Assembly: GCA_028551475.1 (NCBI GenBank) | Contig: CM052354.1 | Location: 14,097,258 to 14,161,257 of the forward strand | Length of the DNA stretch: 64,000 bases | From: Casuarina equisetifolia | Taxonomy: Eukaryota; Streptophyta; Magnoliopsida; Fagales; Casuarinaceae | Reading direction: 5' to 3' | Translations under genes and position numbers: made by a program | Notes under the pieces: generated by a model | What the model was told of the DNA's origin: nothing | The model's database searches: none | The model's input: the letters and a program-made list of their open reading frames with translations, nothing else | Part shown: positions 13,030-23,691 of the stretch, piece by piece | How the letters are laid out: every line of letters starts with the position of its first letter | How positions within the stretch are numbered: position 1 is the first letter of the stretch

Positions 13030-14180
13030 TTAAGGTATCATTTAGCTCTTGGTAGTTAGATTATAGAGCAACTAATTACATTGCATTTACTATTCAAGAA
13101 TTCATAATAAAAAAAAAGGAAGCTAAACCTTTATGAGAAGTACCTATATGTTGGAAATAATTAGAAAGCAAAAGTGGAGTTTGTTGGAAAGGTCATCCTA
13201 CTTTTAAATAATGGCTTTAGGATGATTTTGAGTAAAACCTTTTATGTACTATTGTTTAGGTGGAATTTGGTTTCTCTTTTTGTTCTTGACAAAGGTGGGA
13301 TATGTGTTTGAATTTAAGAATACAATTGTTACACTATTTTATAATTCAAATATGGTTGGAAATTGAGTTATGTCAAATGGTTTGCATAGATTGGTTTTAT
13401 CTCCACATGATATTTATGTTACTTTTATTATTGATAAGAATGTTTCCAAAAGGTCTTTGATTAAGGAATTGTCCTACACATTATGGCACAAGTGAGTTGA
13501 TCATATATCTAGAGATAGAGTAAATAGGTTGATTAGGACTGATATTTTTCATGCTCTTAATGATAATTTAGAGACATATGAGATTGTTGTAAAAGTAAGC
13601 TAACTAAGATAAAGAAGAAAACAACAATCTCACACTAACATCAGTGGTCCCTATCGAGTAACTTTGTGTGGTAATACTTACTTTATTTCGTTTGTTGATG
13701 ATTTCTCTCATTTTGGGTATGTTTATTTGATTAAGGAAAAGTCTGAATCATTTGAGAAATTCAAAGTACTCAAAAATTGAGGTTGAAAAGTAGTCAAGAA
13801 AAAACATAAAGATTGTTAAATTTGATCAAGGTGAAGAGTATTATGATAAACATAGTAACATAGGTTAAATTATAGGTCCATTTGCTTAATACTTACAGAA
13901 TTTTGGAGTAGTTGGATAGTTTATTATGCTTGGAAGTCCTAAAAGAATGATGTAGCAAAAAGGTCAAACCATACCCTCATGGAGATGGTTAGACGTATGA
14001 TAAGTAGAATTAACTTACCTTTTCTTTCTATGGTAAGAAGCTTTCTAGACTACTATGTATATTCTCAATTGTGTTCCTACTAAGGTTGTGCCATTGACTC
14101 CATTTGAGTTGTTTAAGAGACATAAATTTAGTTTGAATCATCTAAAAGTTTGGGGTGTCCAACCAAGGTTTGATTGTAGA
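13030..14180 (+). pseudogene. Protease and integrase of element A (decayed)
   Basis: SSW-LDYRATNYIA near 13052 corresponds to the copia protease core, normally D-S-G-A. LWHK-VDHISRDRVNRLI near 13475 is the GAG_pre-integrase block (LWH-RLGH in intact copies). YFISFVDDFSHFGYVYLI near 13680 and KFDQGEEYYD near 13820 match the integrase catalytic core around its first and second acidic residues. Stops and small frameshifts run throughout. Confidence 0.8.
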
Positions 14181-14679
14181 ATCCAATCTTAAGTAAGTTG
14201 AATTAAAAAATTGTCATATGTTATTTTGTATTTTATCCATAGCATTCTAAAGGATATCATTTTTATAAACTCTTTAAATATATTAGAATTGTGAATTCAT
14301 TGATAACTAAGTTTTTGGAACTTGATGTTGTAGAGAGTGGTACTAGTTCTCAAGTCATAAAGTATAATAGTGATGTTGATACATGTATAAAGTTTCCTTT
14401 ATCAATTAAGTTAAACATAAAGCATGTTGTTCTAGATTGTGGTAATGTAGGTGTGCAAAAACCTACTATAGGTGTAGCTTCTACAGAGGTTCCATAAGCT
14501 CGGAATCAGGATATAAAGATTCATCTGCTTAGGAGATCTAATAAGGAGAAAAGACCTACTATTCATTTTGATTATCTTGTTTACCTTGGAAAGCATAACT
14601 ATGATATTAGGGTTGTTGAAGATCTAGTCACATATACTCAAGTTATTTCTAACTTTTAGTTAGAATTTTGGATAAAAGC
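14181..14679 (+). pseudogene. Integrase-to-reverse transcriptase linker of element A
   Basis: The block ending in YPxHSKGYHFYKLFKYIRIVNS (about 14230-14300) corresponds to the copia integrase C-terminus, which in intact copies reads along the lines of KGYRFYNP. It is followed by a linker, open at 14291-14497, and by RRSNKEKRP-IHFDYLVYL near 14540, the usual lead-in to the reverse transcriptase. No separate domain is visible. Confidence 0.65.
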
Positions 14680-15012
14680 GATGAGAGATAAGATGTAGTC
14701 TATTAAGCATAATAAGGTTTGGGATTAGTTAAGTTGCTTGAGAAATGCAAACCCATAGGTTGTAAGTGGTGTTCAAGAAAAAGAAAGATTTTGAAAGAAA
14801 GATAAAAAGATTCAAGGCCAAATTAATAGCCAAGGGATTCACTCAAAGAGATGGAATAGATTATAATGAGACATTCTTACCAATTTCATCTAAGGATTCT
14901 TTCAGGGTGATAATGATTTTAGTAGTGCATTTTGATATGGAGTTATTCCAAATGGATGTCAAGACAACTTTTCTAAATGGGGATTTTGATGAAAAGGTTT
15001 ATATGCTACTAT
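14680..15012 (+). pseudogene. Reverse transcriptase of element A, N-terminal part
   Basis: The frame contains KRFKAKLIAKGFTQRDGIDY (AKLVAKGF-Q--GIDY in intact copia) and MDVKTTFLNGDFDEKVYM, which holds the first catalytic aspartate and the NG-L-E-VYM block. It is cut at 15012 by solo LTR J and resumes at 16595 with KAVYDLKQA. Confidence 0.85.
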
Positions 15013-16589
15013 TGAAAAAAGATGTGTTTTGGTTGAGAAAAATTTTGTTTGCCTATAATGAATAAATTTTTTTCATATCGTAGTGTGCAAACATTGAATG
15101 TCAAGGAAGTAAAAGGTGTGAAAATTATAATATCAATTAATGATATTATAAAGCAATCAGTTTCCTACATTCCTTCATTATACAACTTCATACAAGTTTT
15201 TGAGAAATATTTTTGTATGAAATAAAGGCTAAAAAAATATACTTCGTTACATTGAAGAAAATGATACTTGGTTTTATGTGCTTGTAAGTACATTTGTATC
15301 AAGGACCAAAGATTATATTATGAAGGCTCAAATCATAATATAAAGGCCTAATTATACAAGCTTGAAGCAAATCCGAGTGAAGCTATTTACTAGCTGGTCC
15401 AAACCTAAGTAAAGTCATTTAGTCCAAGACCCGCATGAAGCAAGCCAAGTCTAAGCCTACATTGTGTTATACTTATTAAGCTGGACTGAGTCAAAAAGTT
15501 CCTAAGGCTCGTAAGTTCAACCCATGTGACTAATTAATCAAACCAAGCCCAATTTGATCAAAGTGATGCCATTTCACTTACATGTGAAACATAGCTGTTT
15601 CACTTAAACTATGAGAAGGTGACTTAATCGAGCGAAATAGAGACAATGTCCTAAAGCCCCAAATCGATGAACTATTCTCTCGCTTTTCTTTGTTGCCAAT
15701 TCTCCAACAGGAAGAATTCTGAGTTGATAGAAATGTCACAACAACTATTTGATGCATTAATCACAGTCTCTATTCTTGCATGATGGAGATTACATCAAAT
15801 CTCAATGGGAAAATCACAACGGGAAGATCAAGTTTGAAAAGAAACCCTAGAAAGCTTTAGTTCCTTGAATCTACTATAAAGAGATGTTCTTAAAGGTTCG
15901 TAAGAGCTTTTTTACAAAATGCTATTGAGAGATTGAGAAACAGATTGAAGCTATGAAAGCTTATACTCTTGTGACTAAGTTCTTTGATCTTCAATGAAAG
16001 ATTGGATCTTCAGTAATATTCTTCTACATTCATATTCTTGTGAATATTCACTGTTAGATTGAGTTGTTTATGTGCTAATTAAACTTTTATTATCATTTGC
16101 ACATAAATCACTTTGTAAATCTAAAAGCCTTACTTTATAACAATTGGGAGTTTCGTGACTAAAGCTTGAATGGACTTTGTATATCTTCAATTAGCTTTTT
16201 GTTAAGCAATATTCATTACAAATCATATATCATTAAGGACTTGCTATTGTACTAAGGTTGAGTTAACCTTATACTTGTAACCAAGTACTGTTCAACTCCT
16301 TGTGAAGGAGTTGGAAAGTGTAGGAAAAGGTTTTCTCCTAATTTTAAAGTAAAATGGACTTCAACTAGTTGTATTGAATGAGGAAAAGGCTAGAAGTAGG
16401 TGACAAGGGCTGAAGCACCATGTAAATCTTTGTCTCATCTTTTATATGGTTATCTCTCTTGCTATTTGATCTCATTACTTATGAATGTTTCATTTGATTG
16501 TATGAAAAGTAAGTAAACTTGAATTAGAAGTGAAAAACCTAAAGTTACCAATTTAACCTCCCCTTCTTAGTAAGCCGTTAAACCTTACA
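15013..16589 (+). mobile_element. Solo LTR J (Sirevirus-like), TSD ACTA[T/C], opposite orientation to the other copies
   Basis: This 1577-bp LTR is read in the plus sense, the reverse complement of the element B LTRs. Its first 40 bases align to the B LTR start, and the GTACACC/TTTTACTTCC region of B appears in reverse near 15105-15145. Its end (CCTCCCCTTCTTAGTAAGC ... CCTTACA) mirrors the B LTR left end. It is flanked by ACTAT (15008-15012) and ACTAC (16590-16594). Removing it rejoins VYM to the GF----D-L-CRLKKA-YDLKQ block of element A. Confidence 0.85.
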
Positions 16590-16594
16590 ACTAC

Positions 16595-16751
16595 AATTAA
16601 TGGGTTTTACAAAAAGTAACTATGATAAACTTATTTGTAGGCTTAAGAAGGCAGTTTATGATCTTAAACAAGCTTATAACAATAGTATTTGAAGTTTGAC
16701 ACTTCCATTACTTTTTGTAGTTTTATTGAAAACCTCATAGCTCGTTGCATA
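16595..16751 (+). pseudogene. Reverse transcriptase of element A, middle part
   Basis: LICRLKKAVYDLKQAYN corresponds to the copia VCKLKKSLYGLKQAPR block. It is followed by F-TSITFCSFIENLIARCI. It is cut at Cys-Ile by element B and continues at 32607 with YIKLRGS and the MDNILLTS catalytic block (YVDD in active elements). Confidence 0.85.
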
Positions 16752-16934
16752 TGTTGGGTTTTATGGCTTAACAAGAAGAGGGGTTGAATTGTTATAACCA
16801 ACAATGCTATACTATTGTTACCGGTAAAAATTCAATCCAATTATGTAAACAAGTCACACAAATAGCTCTAGTAACAAGAAGGCAAATTTCAACCAAATTG
16901 TGCTTTACTTATAAATTAGATAGCAAGTTATATA

Positions 16935-16982
16935 GAATCTTTTCACACTTATATATATATATATATAAGTGTGAAAAGATTC
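16935..16982. repeat. 48-bp perfect palindrome centred on a TA run
   Basis: The arms 16935-16950 and 16967-16982 are exact reverse complements around a 16-bp alternating AT core. The partner LTR at 31025-31080 has the left arm and the TA run but then continues with unrelated LTR sequence (CAAATGAGTTAATCAA). The right arm therefore arose after the two LTRs were formed. Confidence 0.92.
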
Positions 16983-17894
16983 GTTAGTATCAAATAATTA
17001 TTAGAATAATAAGCATCAAACATTAGGAGATATTCAAATTAATAAGGAGCAAGAATACAAAGATTAATTTTACCACAGTGGTTCGGCACTCAATCCTTGA
17101 GTCCTACGTCCACCCTCTTCTTCTTTAATCTAACCAATTAAAGTCTCCTTTACTTAACCAGATTAGGAGAAAATGTTCTCCCTAATCTAAATAATTCCTT
17201 CTCAAAGGAATTCTCAAGTTCGAATACAAATTATGATCAAAAGACCATGTATAGAAGCAAATCCCTAAATAATATGGTAGTTTAAGGGATATTGCTATTC
17301 AAATGAGCTAATTCAAGTATAGATAACAAAGTTCAAAGCTCCTATCACGAAATCCCCAATTTCAGTAAATTAGGGTTTCAGATTTTTCTCAATATTTATG
17401 TGCAATGAATATTTTCAAATGTAATCAGCACATAAATAATGTTATACAAGCTGTAATCAAATGGATAATCAAAGAATAAGCCGAATAACCAAATATCACT
17501 GAACCCTTCTGAGTCATTGAGAGATGAGAGAACTTGAATCAAGTAATGAGTGAGCTCAAAAGATTTTTTCGTTGTACAAAGAACACTTCAAATGGTTATA
17601 GATCATCAATCACTTCTTCACGCATGCATCCCCTTTTTAAATAGAGAACAAATCTAAAGCTTTTTAGATCAAACCCAAGCTGTAGCCTTCTTCCCATTAG
17701 GAATAGTAAACCATCTATCAAATTGACCCCATATCACTTCTTAGAGCTTCAATCTGACCATTTTGACATCCAATCTCCTCTAAAATCCTCCCGTTAAGGA
17801 TTTAGCACTAAAGAGAACAAAGGTGTCAATAGAGGCTTGTTTATCTTTGAAGGGTAACAGCTAGGGCACATAATCGAGACCTCTCTTATACGCA

Positions 17895-17999
17895 CCTCTA
17901 ATAAGTTAGACGACACCATAGCAAATGTGCCTCTGATAAGTTAGACGATGTTGTAGCAAATGCGCCTTTGATAAGGTAGATGACACCGTAGCATCAAGT
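17895..17999. repeat. 35-bp tandem repeat x3 in the left LTR of B
   Basis: Three units begin CCTCTAATAAG, CCTCTGATAAG and CCTTTGATAAG. Each is followed by a TTAGAC/GGTAGA block and GTAGCAAATG or similar. The period is 35 bp. The same array is at the matching place in the other LTR. Confidence 0.88.
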
Positions 18000-18517
18000 G
18001 ATCAAAGTGAGAAGCAGGTAGGGCTTCTACATCAAATATGGGCTGTGTCATAAATCAGTGGTCCAGTAGCGTAAAGTCCAACATGTAATTACAATATGAT
18101 ATCATCAACAAGGTCTAGCAATCAAAGCATGGTACAATAATGTAAGCATAATCCAATAATATGAGCTTTTAGTAAGTTCACATTTTAGTGTAATATATAT
18201 CTTAGCTTGAATTAAAAACAAGCTAAAATCAAGGCTCCTTATGTTCCTACAAGTGCATAAAGCCAAGTATCATTTTTCTTAAAAAAAAAATTCTAATATA
18301 TTTTTTGCATCATTCACAAATATATTTCTCAAAAAGCACTTTAAGAAGATGTTTTATGAAGGAATGTAAGAACCCAGTTACTTTATAATATCATTAATTG
18401 ATACTATAATTTGTACACCTTTTACTTCCTATGATTTTCTTTTGCACTTATGAAAAACATATTTCAAGAATATTCACAAATATATTTTTGTCACAACAAA
18501 ACCCTTATTTTCTAACA

Positions 18518-18533
18518 ATCGCCTCCTTTTTTA
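18518..18533 (-). other. Polypurine tract of element B
   Basis: On the minus strand AAAAAAGGAGGCGAT sits directly before the 3' LTR, the position at which plus-strand DNA synthesis is primed in LTR elements. Confidence 0.75.
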
Positions 18534-19021
18534 TGATGACAAAATATCTCAATAAAATGGCACATGTCACCAAATAACTCACTAAATACTAGTAATGTTT
18601 TTCATGAGAACATAACTGGGCATTGCAAAAGTTGATCATCATATAATTAGATTCATGATATTTACTATTCATGTGGTCATAATCAGCAAGCAAGTCCTAT
18701 GCATGTTTCTAATATCTTTCGAACACCATAGAACATGTAAGTTTGCAAGCAGGGGTGTTAGAGAGACATCCCACATTTTGCACTTATAAAGTCAGAAATG
18801 AGACTTAACATGTGCAAACTATTCTCTCCCTTTTTTTGTCATAAGCAAAAAGATGAACACGCAAGTAATTAGGACAGAATGTAAAAATGACTAGCAGAAG
18901 GATAAGGTTAGAGCACTAACTGAATGTTGCTGGAGTAGGAATAGAGCCACTCCCCCTTAAATCGAGCAATTTGTGTAACAGTAAAAGAGCATAGAAATGG
19001 CAGTAGTAGAGAAAAAAGAAT
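18534..19021 (-). other. Non-coding 3' region of element B
   Basis: This lies between the RNase H stop codon and the polypurine tract. No open frame of useful length and no envelope-like ORF were seen. Some related Sireviruses carry an env-like ORF here; B does not. Confidence 0.6.
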
Positions 19022-20510
19022 TCAAATATTTTCAGGGACTAACATTCCATGCTTTTTTCTAAGAGCATAAAACCTTTCTTTAGATAAAGGTTTGGTTAGG
19101 ATATCTATAACTTGCTGATCAATACTCATAAATTCAAGCACAACATCTCCTTTTTGAACATGATCTCTAATGAAATGATGTCTAATTTCTATGTGTTTAG
19201 TTTTAGAGTGTTAGATAGGATTCTTAGTGAGATTAATTGTATTGGTGTTGTCACATCTTAATGGAACTTTCTGTGATAATATGTCATAATCCTCTAATTG
19301 TTGTTTCATCCACAAGATTTGCGCACAACTACTAGCAGCAACTATATATTTGGTTTCAATGGAGGAAAATTTTACACAATTTTGTTTCTTAGAGTGCCAA
19401 GAAATAAGCATGTTTCCGAGATAGTGACATCCACCATTCGCACTCTTCCTATCTAATTTGCAGCCATCATAATCTGAATCACTAAAGGCATGCAAGTTCA
19501 GAGTTGTATCTCTAGGATACCAAATTCCTAAGGAAACCGTGTCTCTAAGGTATCTAAAGATTCTTTTAATAGTGACTAGGTGTTGTTCTTTAGGATTAGA
19601 TTGATACCTAGCACACAAACACACACTAAACATAATATTCGGTCTAGATGCAGTCAAATATAGCAAAGAACCAATCATTCCATGATATAATTTAGTATCT
19701 ACGGTAATTCCATTTTCATCATTGGATAGTGATAAAGAAGCGCTCATAGGTGTATTTATTATTTTAGAGTCATGCATCTTATATTTCTTGAGCAATTCAT
19801 TTTTGTATTTTGTTTGACTTGTAAAGGTTCCTTTGTTTGTTTGTTTGAATTGCAACCCAAGAAAGTATGTTAACTCACCCATCATGCTCATTTCAAATTT
19901 ACTTTGCATGCATGTAGCAAATTCTTCACTAGTGTAGAATTTATAGAACCAAACACAATGTCATCAACATATTTTTGAAAAATTAAAATTTCTTTTTCTT
20001 TATTCTTTATAAATAAAGTGTTGTCCATTCTCCCTTTTCTAAAACCATTATCAATCAAAAAGGAGCTTAGTTTTATCATACCATGCCTATGGAGTTTGTT
20101 TCAAACCACGTAAAGCTTTTGATAGTTTAAAAACATGATTTGAATGAATTGGATCCTTAAATCTAGGTGGTTGTTCAACATAAACCTCTTCCTTTATAAT
20201 ACCATTCAAATATGCATTCTTGACATCCATTTAAAATAAGGTAAAGTTCATACAACAAGCAACGACAAGTAAGATCCTAATTGCTTCTAACCTAGCCATT
20301 GGTGCAAATGTTTCATCATAGTCAATTCCTTCTTCTTAACTATATCCTTGTGCTACTAATTTAGCCTTATTTCTAGTGATAGTACCATTTTCATCTAGTT
20401 TATTTCTAAATACCCATTTTGTGCCTATAATCGGATGATCATTTGGTCTAGGAACTAGATTCCAAACCTTGCTTCTTTCAAACTGGTTTAATTCTTCTTA
20501 CATAGCAAGG
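19022..20510 (-). pseudogene. Reverse transcriptase and RNase H of element B (few stops)
   Basis: Read right to left. GTKWVFRNKLDENG and KAKLVAQGYS-EEGIDYDETF open the RT near 20430, then MDVKNAYLNG and LSKALRGLKQTP. The catalytic block is KYVDDIVFGSIN near 19960. RNase H follows with MGSLLYLTASRPNI, YQSNPKEQHL, a variant of the DADYAGC motif (SDSDYDGCKLDRKS) and LWMKQQLEDY. The frame ends with HIEIRHHF, LTKPLSKERF and GMLVPENI before TGA. Only a few in-frame stops and one frame change separate it from an open frame, so it decayed more recently than element A. Confidence 0.9.
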
Positions 20511-20814
20511 AACCAGTTTTCATCTTCAAGAGTCTCATCTACTTTCTTTGGCTCTAATTGAGATAGAAAGGCTTGATGTTCATAGGTGTTGTGAACTCGA
20601 GACCTTGTGCTCACTCTAACATTAGATTTCCTATGATGTGATCTTGATTGACTTCATTTCTTACTCTAGGAAAGGAAGGTTCCCTAGTTTCAAACTCCTC
20701 CTCAACTTTAGCCTTATTTGGAACACTCTTAGATCTAATATTCTCTTCAGTTTCTAGAATACCGTGACAGTCATCCTCAAACTTAACATGGATTGACTTT
20801 TCTATAACTAAAGT

Positions 20815-21570
20815 TCATTTATTGAACACTCTATATGCCTTACTTGTATAAGAATATCCAAGAAATATTACTTCATCACTTTCTGAATCAAAGTTCCTAA
20901 GTGATTCTTCTCCATGATTTAAAACAAAACATTTATTGCCAAAAACATGAAAATATAAAATGTTTGGTTTTCTTTCAAAGAATAATTCAAAAGGTGTCTT
21001 TCTCAAAATCGGTCTTAATAGAATATGATTTGAAATATAGCAAGCTATATTTACAGCTTCTCCCCAAAAGTGTTTAGGAAGGTTATATTCACACATCATG
21101 GTCCTGGTCATTTCTTGAAGAGTTCTATTTTTCCTCTCAATAACACCATTTGTTGAGGTGTTCTAGGAGCTGAAAAGTTAAGTGAAATGCCATTTTCAGA
21201 ACAGTATTTTTCAAAAAGTTGGTTTTCAAACTCATCACCATGAGTAGTTCTTATTTTTATGATTGAAAGATCTTTTTCATTTTGAACCATGTTACAAAAT
21301 TTAGCAAACTTCTAAAATGCATCATCCTTTCTAGCAAGTAATTATGTCCATGTGAATCTAGAATAGTCATCTATAATGACTAGGACATAATATTTACCAT
21401 TTAGTGTTGTTGTTCTCATAGGACCAAAAAGATCCATGTGTAGTATCTCTAATGGTCTAGATGTACTCACTATAAGCTTCGATTTGAAGCTACTTTGTGT
21501 ATGTTTACCCTTAATGCATGCTTCACATATTCTATCATTGTTAAACTCTAAAGATGGAAGACCTTTCACT
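20815..21570 (-). pseudogene. Integrase of element B
   Basis: GLPSLEFNNDRICEACIKGKHTQSSF is the zinc-binding pre-integrase tail, its length and Cys spacing as in Sireviruses. LHMDLFGPMRTTTLNGKYYVLVIIDDYSRFTW is the first part of the catalytic core, with both aspartates. RTTHGDEFENQLFEKYCSENGI holds the second acidic block, followed by NHILLRPILRKTPFELFF and VFGNKCF. One stop and two frame changes break it. Motifs here are described, not joined. Confidence 0.88.
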
Positions 21571-21807
21571 AGGTTACTTACACAATTTTTCTTTTAACCC
21601 TAGACCCACATGTCCTAGCTTTCTATGCCACAACCAAGCATCAACATTTTTATTTACAACCAAGTATGTTTGTTCAACATTCAATTTACGTAAATCAAGC
21701 ACATAAATGTTGTCTTTTCTATTTCCAGCAATCTTCATTTTATGTTCAGTATGCTTAACAAAACAATTTTCTTTTCTAAATTTTGTCTTGAATCCTTTAT
21801 CACATAG

Positions 21808-22050
21808 CTAACTTATACTAAGCAGATTAAATTTTACCTCATCTACAAACAAAACTTCAGATATAAGTAAGGTATTAGGATTACCTATTGTTCCCATTCT
21901 TTTTATTCTTCCTTTGGAGTTATTTTCAAAAGACACTGTACCTTCATTTTTCAACTCAAGTGTTGAGAAGAGCTCCTTCATCCCAATCATGTGCTGAGAA
22001 CAACCATTGTCTAGAATCCACATATTTTTGAGCTTTTTGTTTTTCACTTA
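21808..22050 (-). pseudogene. Protease of element B with altered active site
   Basis: MWILDNGCSQHMIG is the retropepsin core. Intact Sireviruses have D-S-G at this place, and here it reads D-N-G. It is followed by the FSTLELKNEGTVSFENN flap-like block and by VKFNLLSIS. Codons to the right belong to the gag-pol spacer. Confidence 0.85.
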
Positions 22051-23004
22051 TGCACTCATAACTTGCATAAACAAATTTGATCGTTGAAGTGCTTGGTACC
22101 TTTTTTGTTTTAGGTCCACGAGTGTTAGTTGGACTTAGATTCTTGTCATTCTTAGGCAGTCAAAGTTTCTTTACTTTGTAAGTCTTTCTAAGTCTTATGG
22201 GACATTTATCAAACATATGACCAACATAATTACAAAAAGAACATTTACTATTATGCAGCGGAATTAAACATTCTTTTTCTTTGAAGAAATGATAAATGAT
22301 TTTGATTTGTCATTCAATTTATATCCTAGTCTTGCTTTATCATATATACCTCTTTGAGAGTTTAAAATCTTGTCCAACATGCCATTACCTTTTGTGAATT
22401 TTTTTAATAACAAATTAGTTGTATCAAGTTTTGACTTCAAATCACCATTTTCCTTTTCTAGCTTAAGAATTCTACTTTTAAGATTTTCAACACATGCATA
22501 TGAGTTATTTTCAACATGTATTTCAAGATCAAAATATGCATTGTTATTACAGAAAGTTTATGTTTCTATGTTCATATATTCATATTTATTTTGTTTCTCA
22601 TACATGTCATTCATACAAGCATCATACTTCATATATGCATTACCAGGAATACTAATGTTATCATGTATCGAAATTGAAGTATTTTTTCGTTCAGCTTCAT
22701 CTCTACATGTCACAGTTTCTATGCTTTGTACATTTGTTAAAATATTTTGATTATCATGTACAGAAGTTAATACTTTCTATTTTTTAGATTTAATTTTTGC
22801 TTTTAACTTTTTGTATTTATCTTTTAATTTGTTTGCATACTCAACTAGATCAGAAAATGCAATTTCTAAACTAGTATTTACATGAAGTATTAATTTAGAA
22901 TCATTTACCTCACTATTGTCTTCCTTAAGAGTTGTTGTTGTGGTTAGACATAGGTGTGTAACTTTTTCTTGAGTTTCTTCATCAAATGAGGAGTTCTCAT
23001 CATC
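22051..23004 (-). pseudogene. gag-pol spacer of element B: coiled coil plus second zinc knuckle
   Basis: The minus-strand frame is rich in Lys, Glu, Asn and Leu (ENLKSRILKLEKENGDLKSK), typical of the long coiled-coil region between gag and protease in Sireviruses. The hallmark block around GNGMLDKILNSQRG-YDKARLGY follows. Near 22220-22260 CSFCNYVGHMFDKC is a second intact CX2CX4HX4C knuckle. A few stops interrupt it. Confidence 0.78.
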
Positions 23005-23691
23005 CTAGGCAGCAATCATAGCTTTCTTTTTGTTCTTGCTACTCCCCTTCTTGATCACCAAACAGTCAATCTTGATGTGTCCCGATTTTCTACATTCATA
23101 ACATACATTTTCCCTAGGTTCATTTGATTCTTTTCTCCTAGTTTGCCTTATATTTTTATTTAATCCTCTTTTTAAAAATTTTCTAAATCTCCTAGCTATA
23201 AGGGCTACTTCATCATTTTCAAATTCCTCCTCTTCAACCTTTTCAACTTCCACTTTAAGTGCAAGTGATCTTCTGTTCTCTTTCTCTTTCTCTCTTCTCA
23301 TAAGTTGCATTTCATGAGTTTTAAGAGAGCCTAGTAAGTCATCTAATGTCAGCACATCTAGGTCATGAGCTTTTTCTATGGTCATTTTCTTAGGATCCCA
23401 ACTTTCGGGTAGGGATACTAACATCTTTCTTACAATCTCCTCATTTGTGTAGGTTTTTCCTAATAATTTAAGTTCAGAAATGATCTCGATAAATCTACCA
23501 AACATGTCACTAATAGTTTCAAAATTTTTCATAACAAATAATTCATAGCCATGTGTAAGCATAGTGACTTTAGAAGACTTTACCTTTTTGGTTCCTTCAT
23601 AGATGACTTCTAATTTATCCTAAATCTCTTTACTAGTGAGGCAAGAGGACACTTTATTAAACTTATGTGCTCTAAGACCATTATAGATCAT
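23005..23691 (-). pseudogene. gag of element B, 3' portion
   Basis: This holds the UBN2/retrotrans_gag core: YNGLRAHKFNKVS, then a KLEVIYEGTKKVK block, MLTHGYELFVMKNFETI, FGRFIEIISELKLLGKTYTN and MLVSLPESWDPK. A charged linker follows, then the first zinc knuckle CYECRKSGHIKIDC near 23080, with all four ligands present. It begins at the insertion edge of element C; the N-terminal piece is at 30551-30781. Confidence 0.9.

Larger units (their letters stand above)
16752..18517 (-). repeat. 3' LTR of element B
   Basis: A 1766-bp LTR beginning TGTTGGGTTTTATGG and ending TTTTCTAACA on the plus strand. It aligns end to end with 30844-32606. It carries the conserved CACAGTGGTTCGGC block (17074), a three-unit 35-bp tandem repeat (17895-17999) and a private palindrome at 16935-16982 absent from its partner. 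Confidence 0.93.

Noticed and set aside
17895..17999. Regular 35-bp units resembling a CRISPR-like array
   Set aside because: The units are directly adjacent with no spacers, lie inside a plant retrotransposon LTR and recur in the partner LTR. It is a minisatellite.
18534..19021. Search for an env-like ORF in Sirevirus-like element B
   Set aside because: The space between RNase H and the polypurine tract is under 0.5 kb and contains no open frame of useful length.
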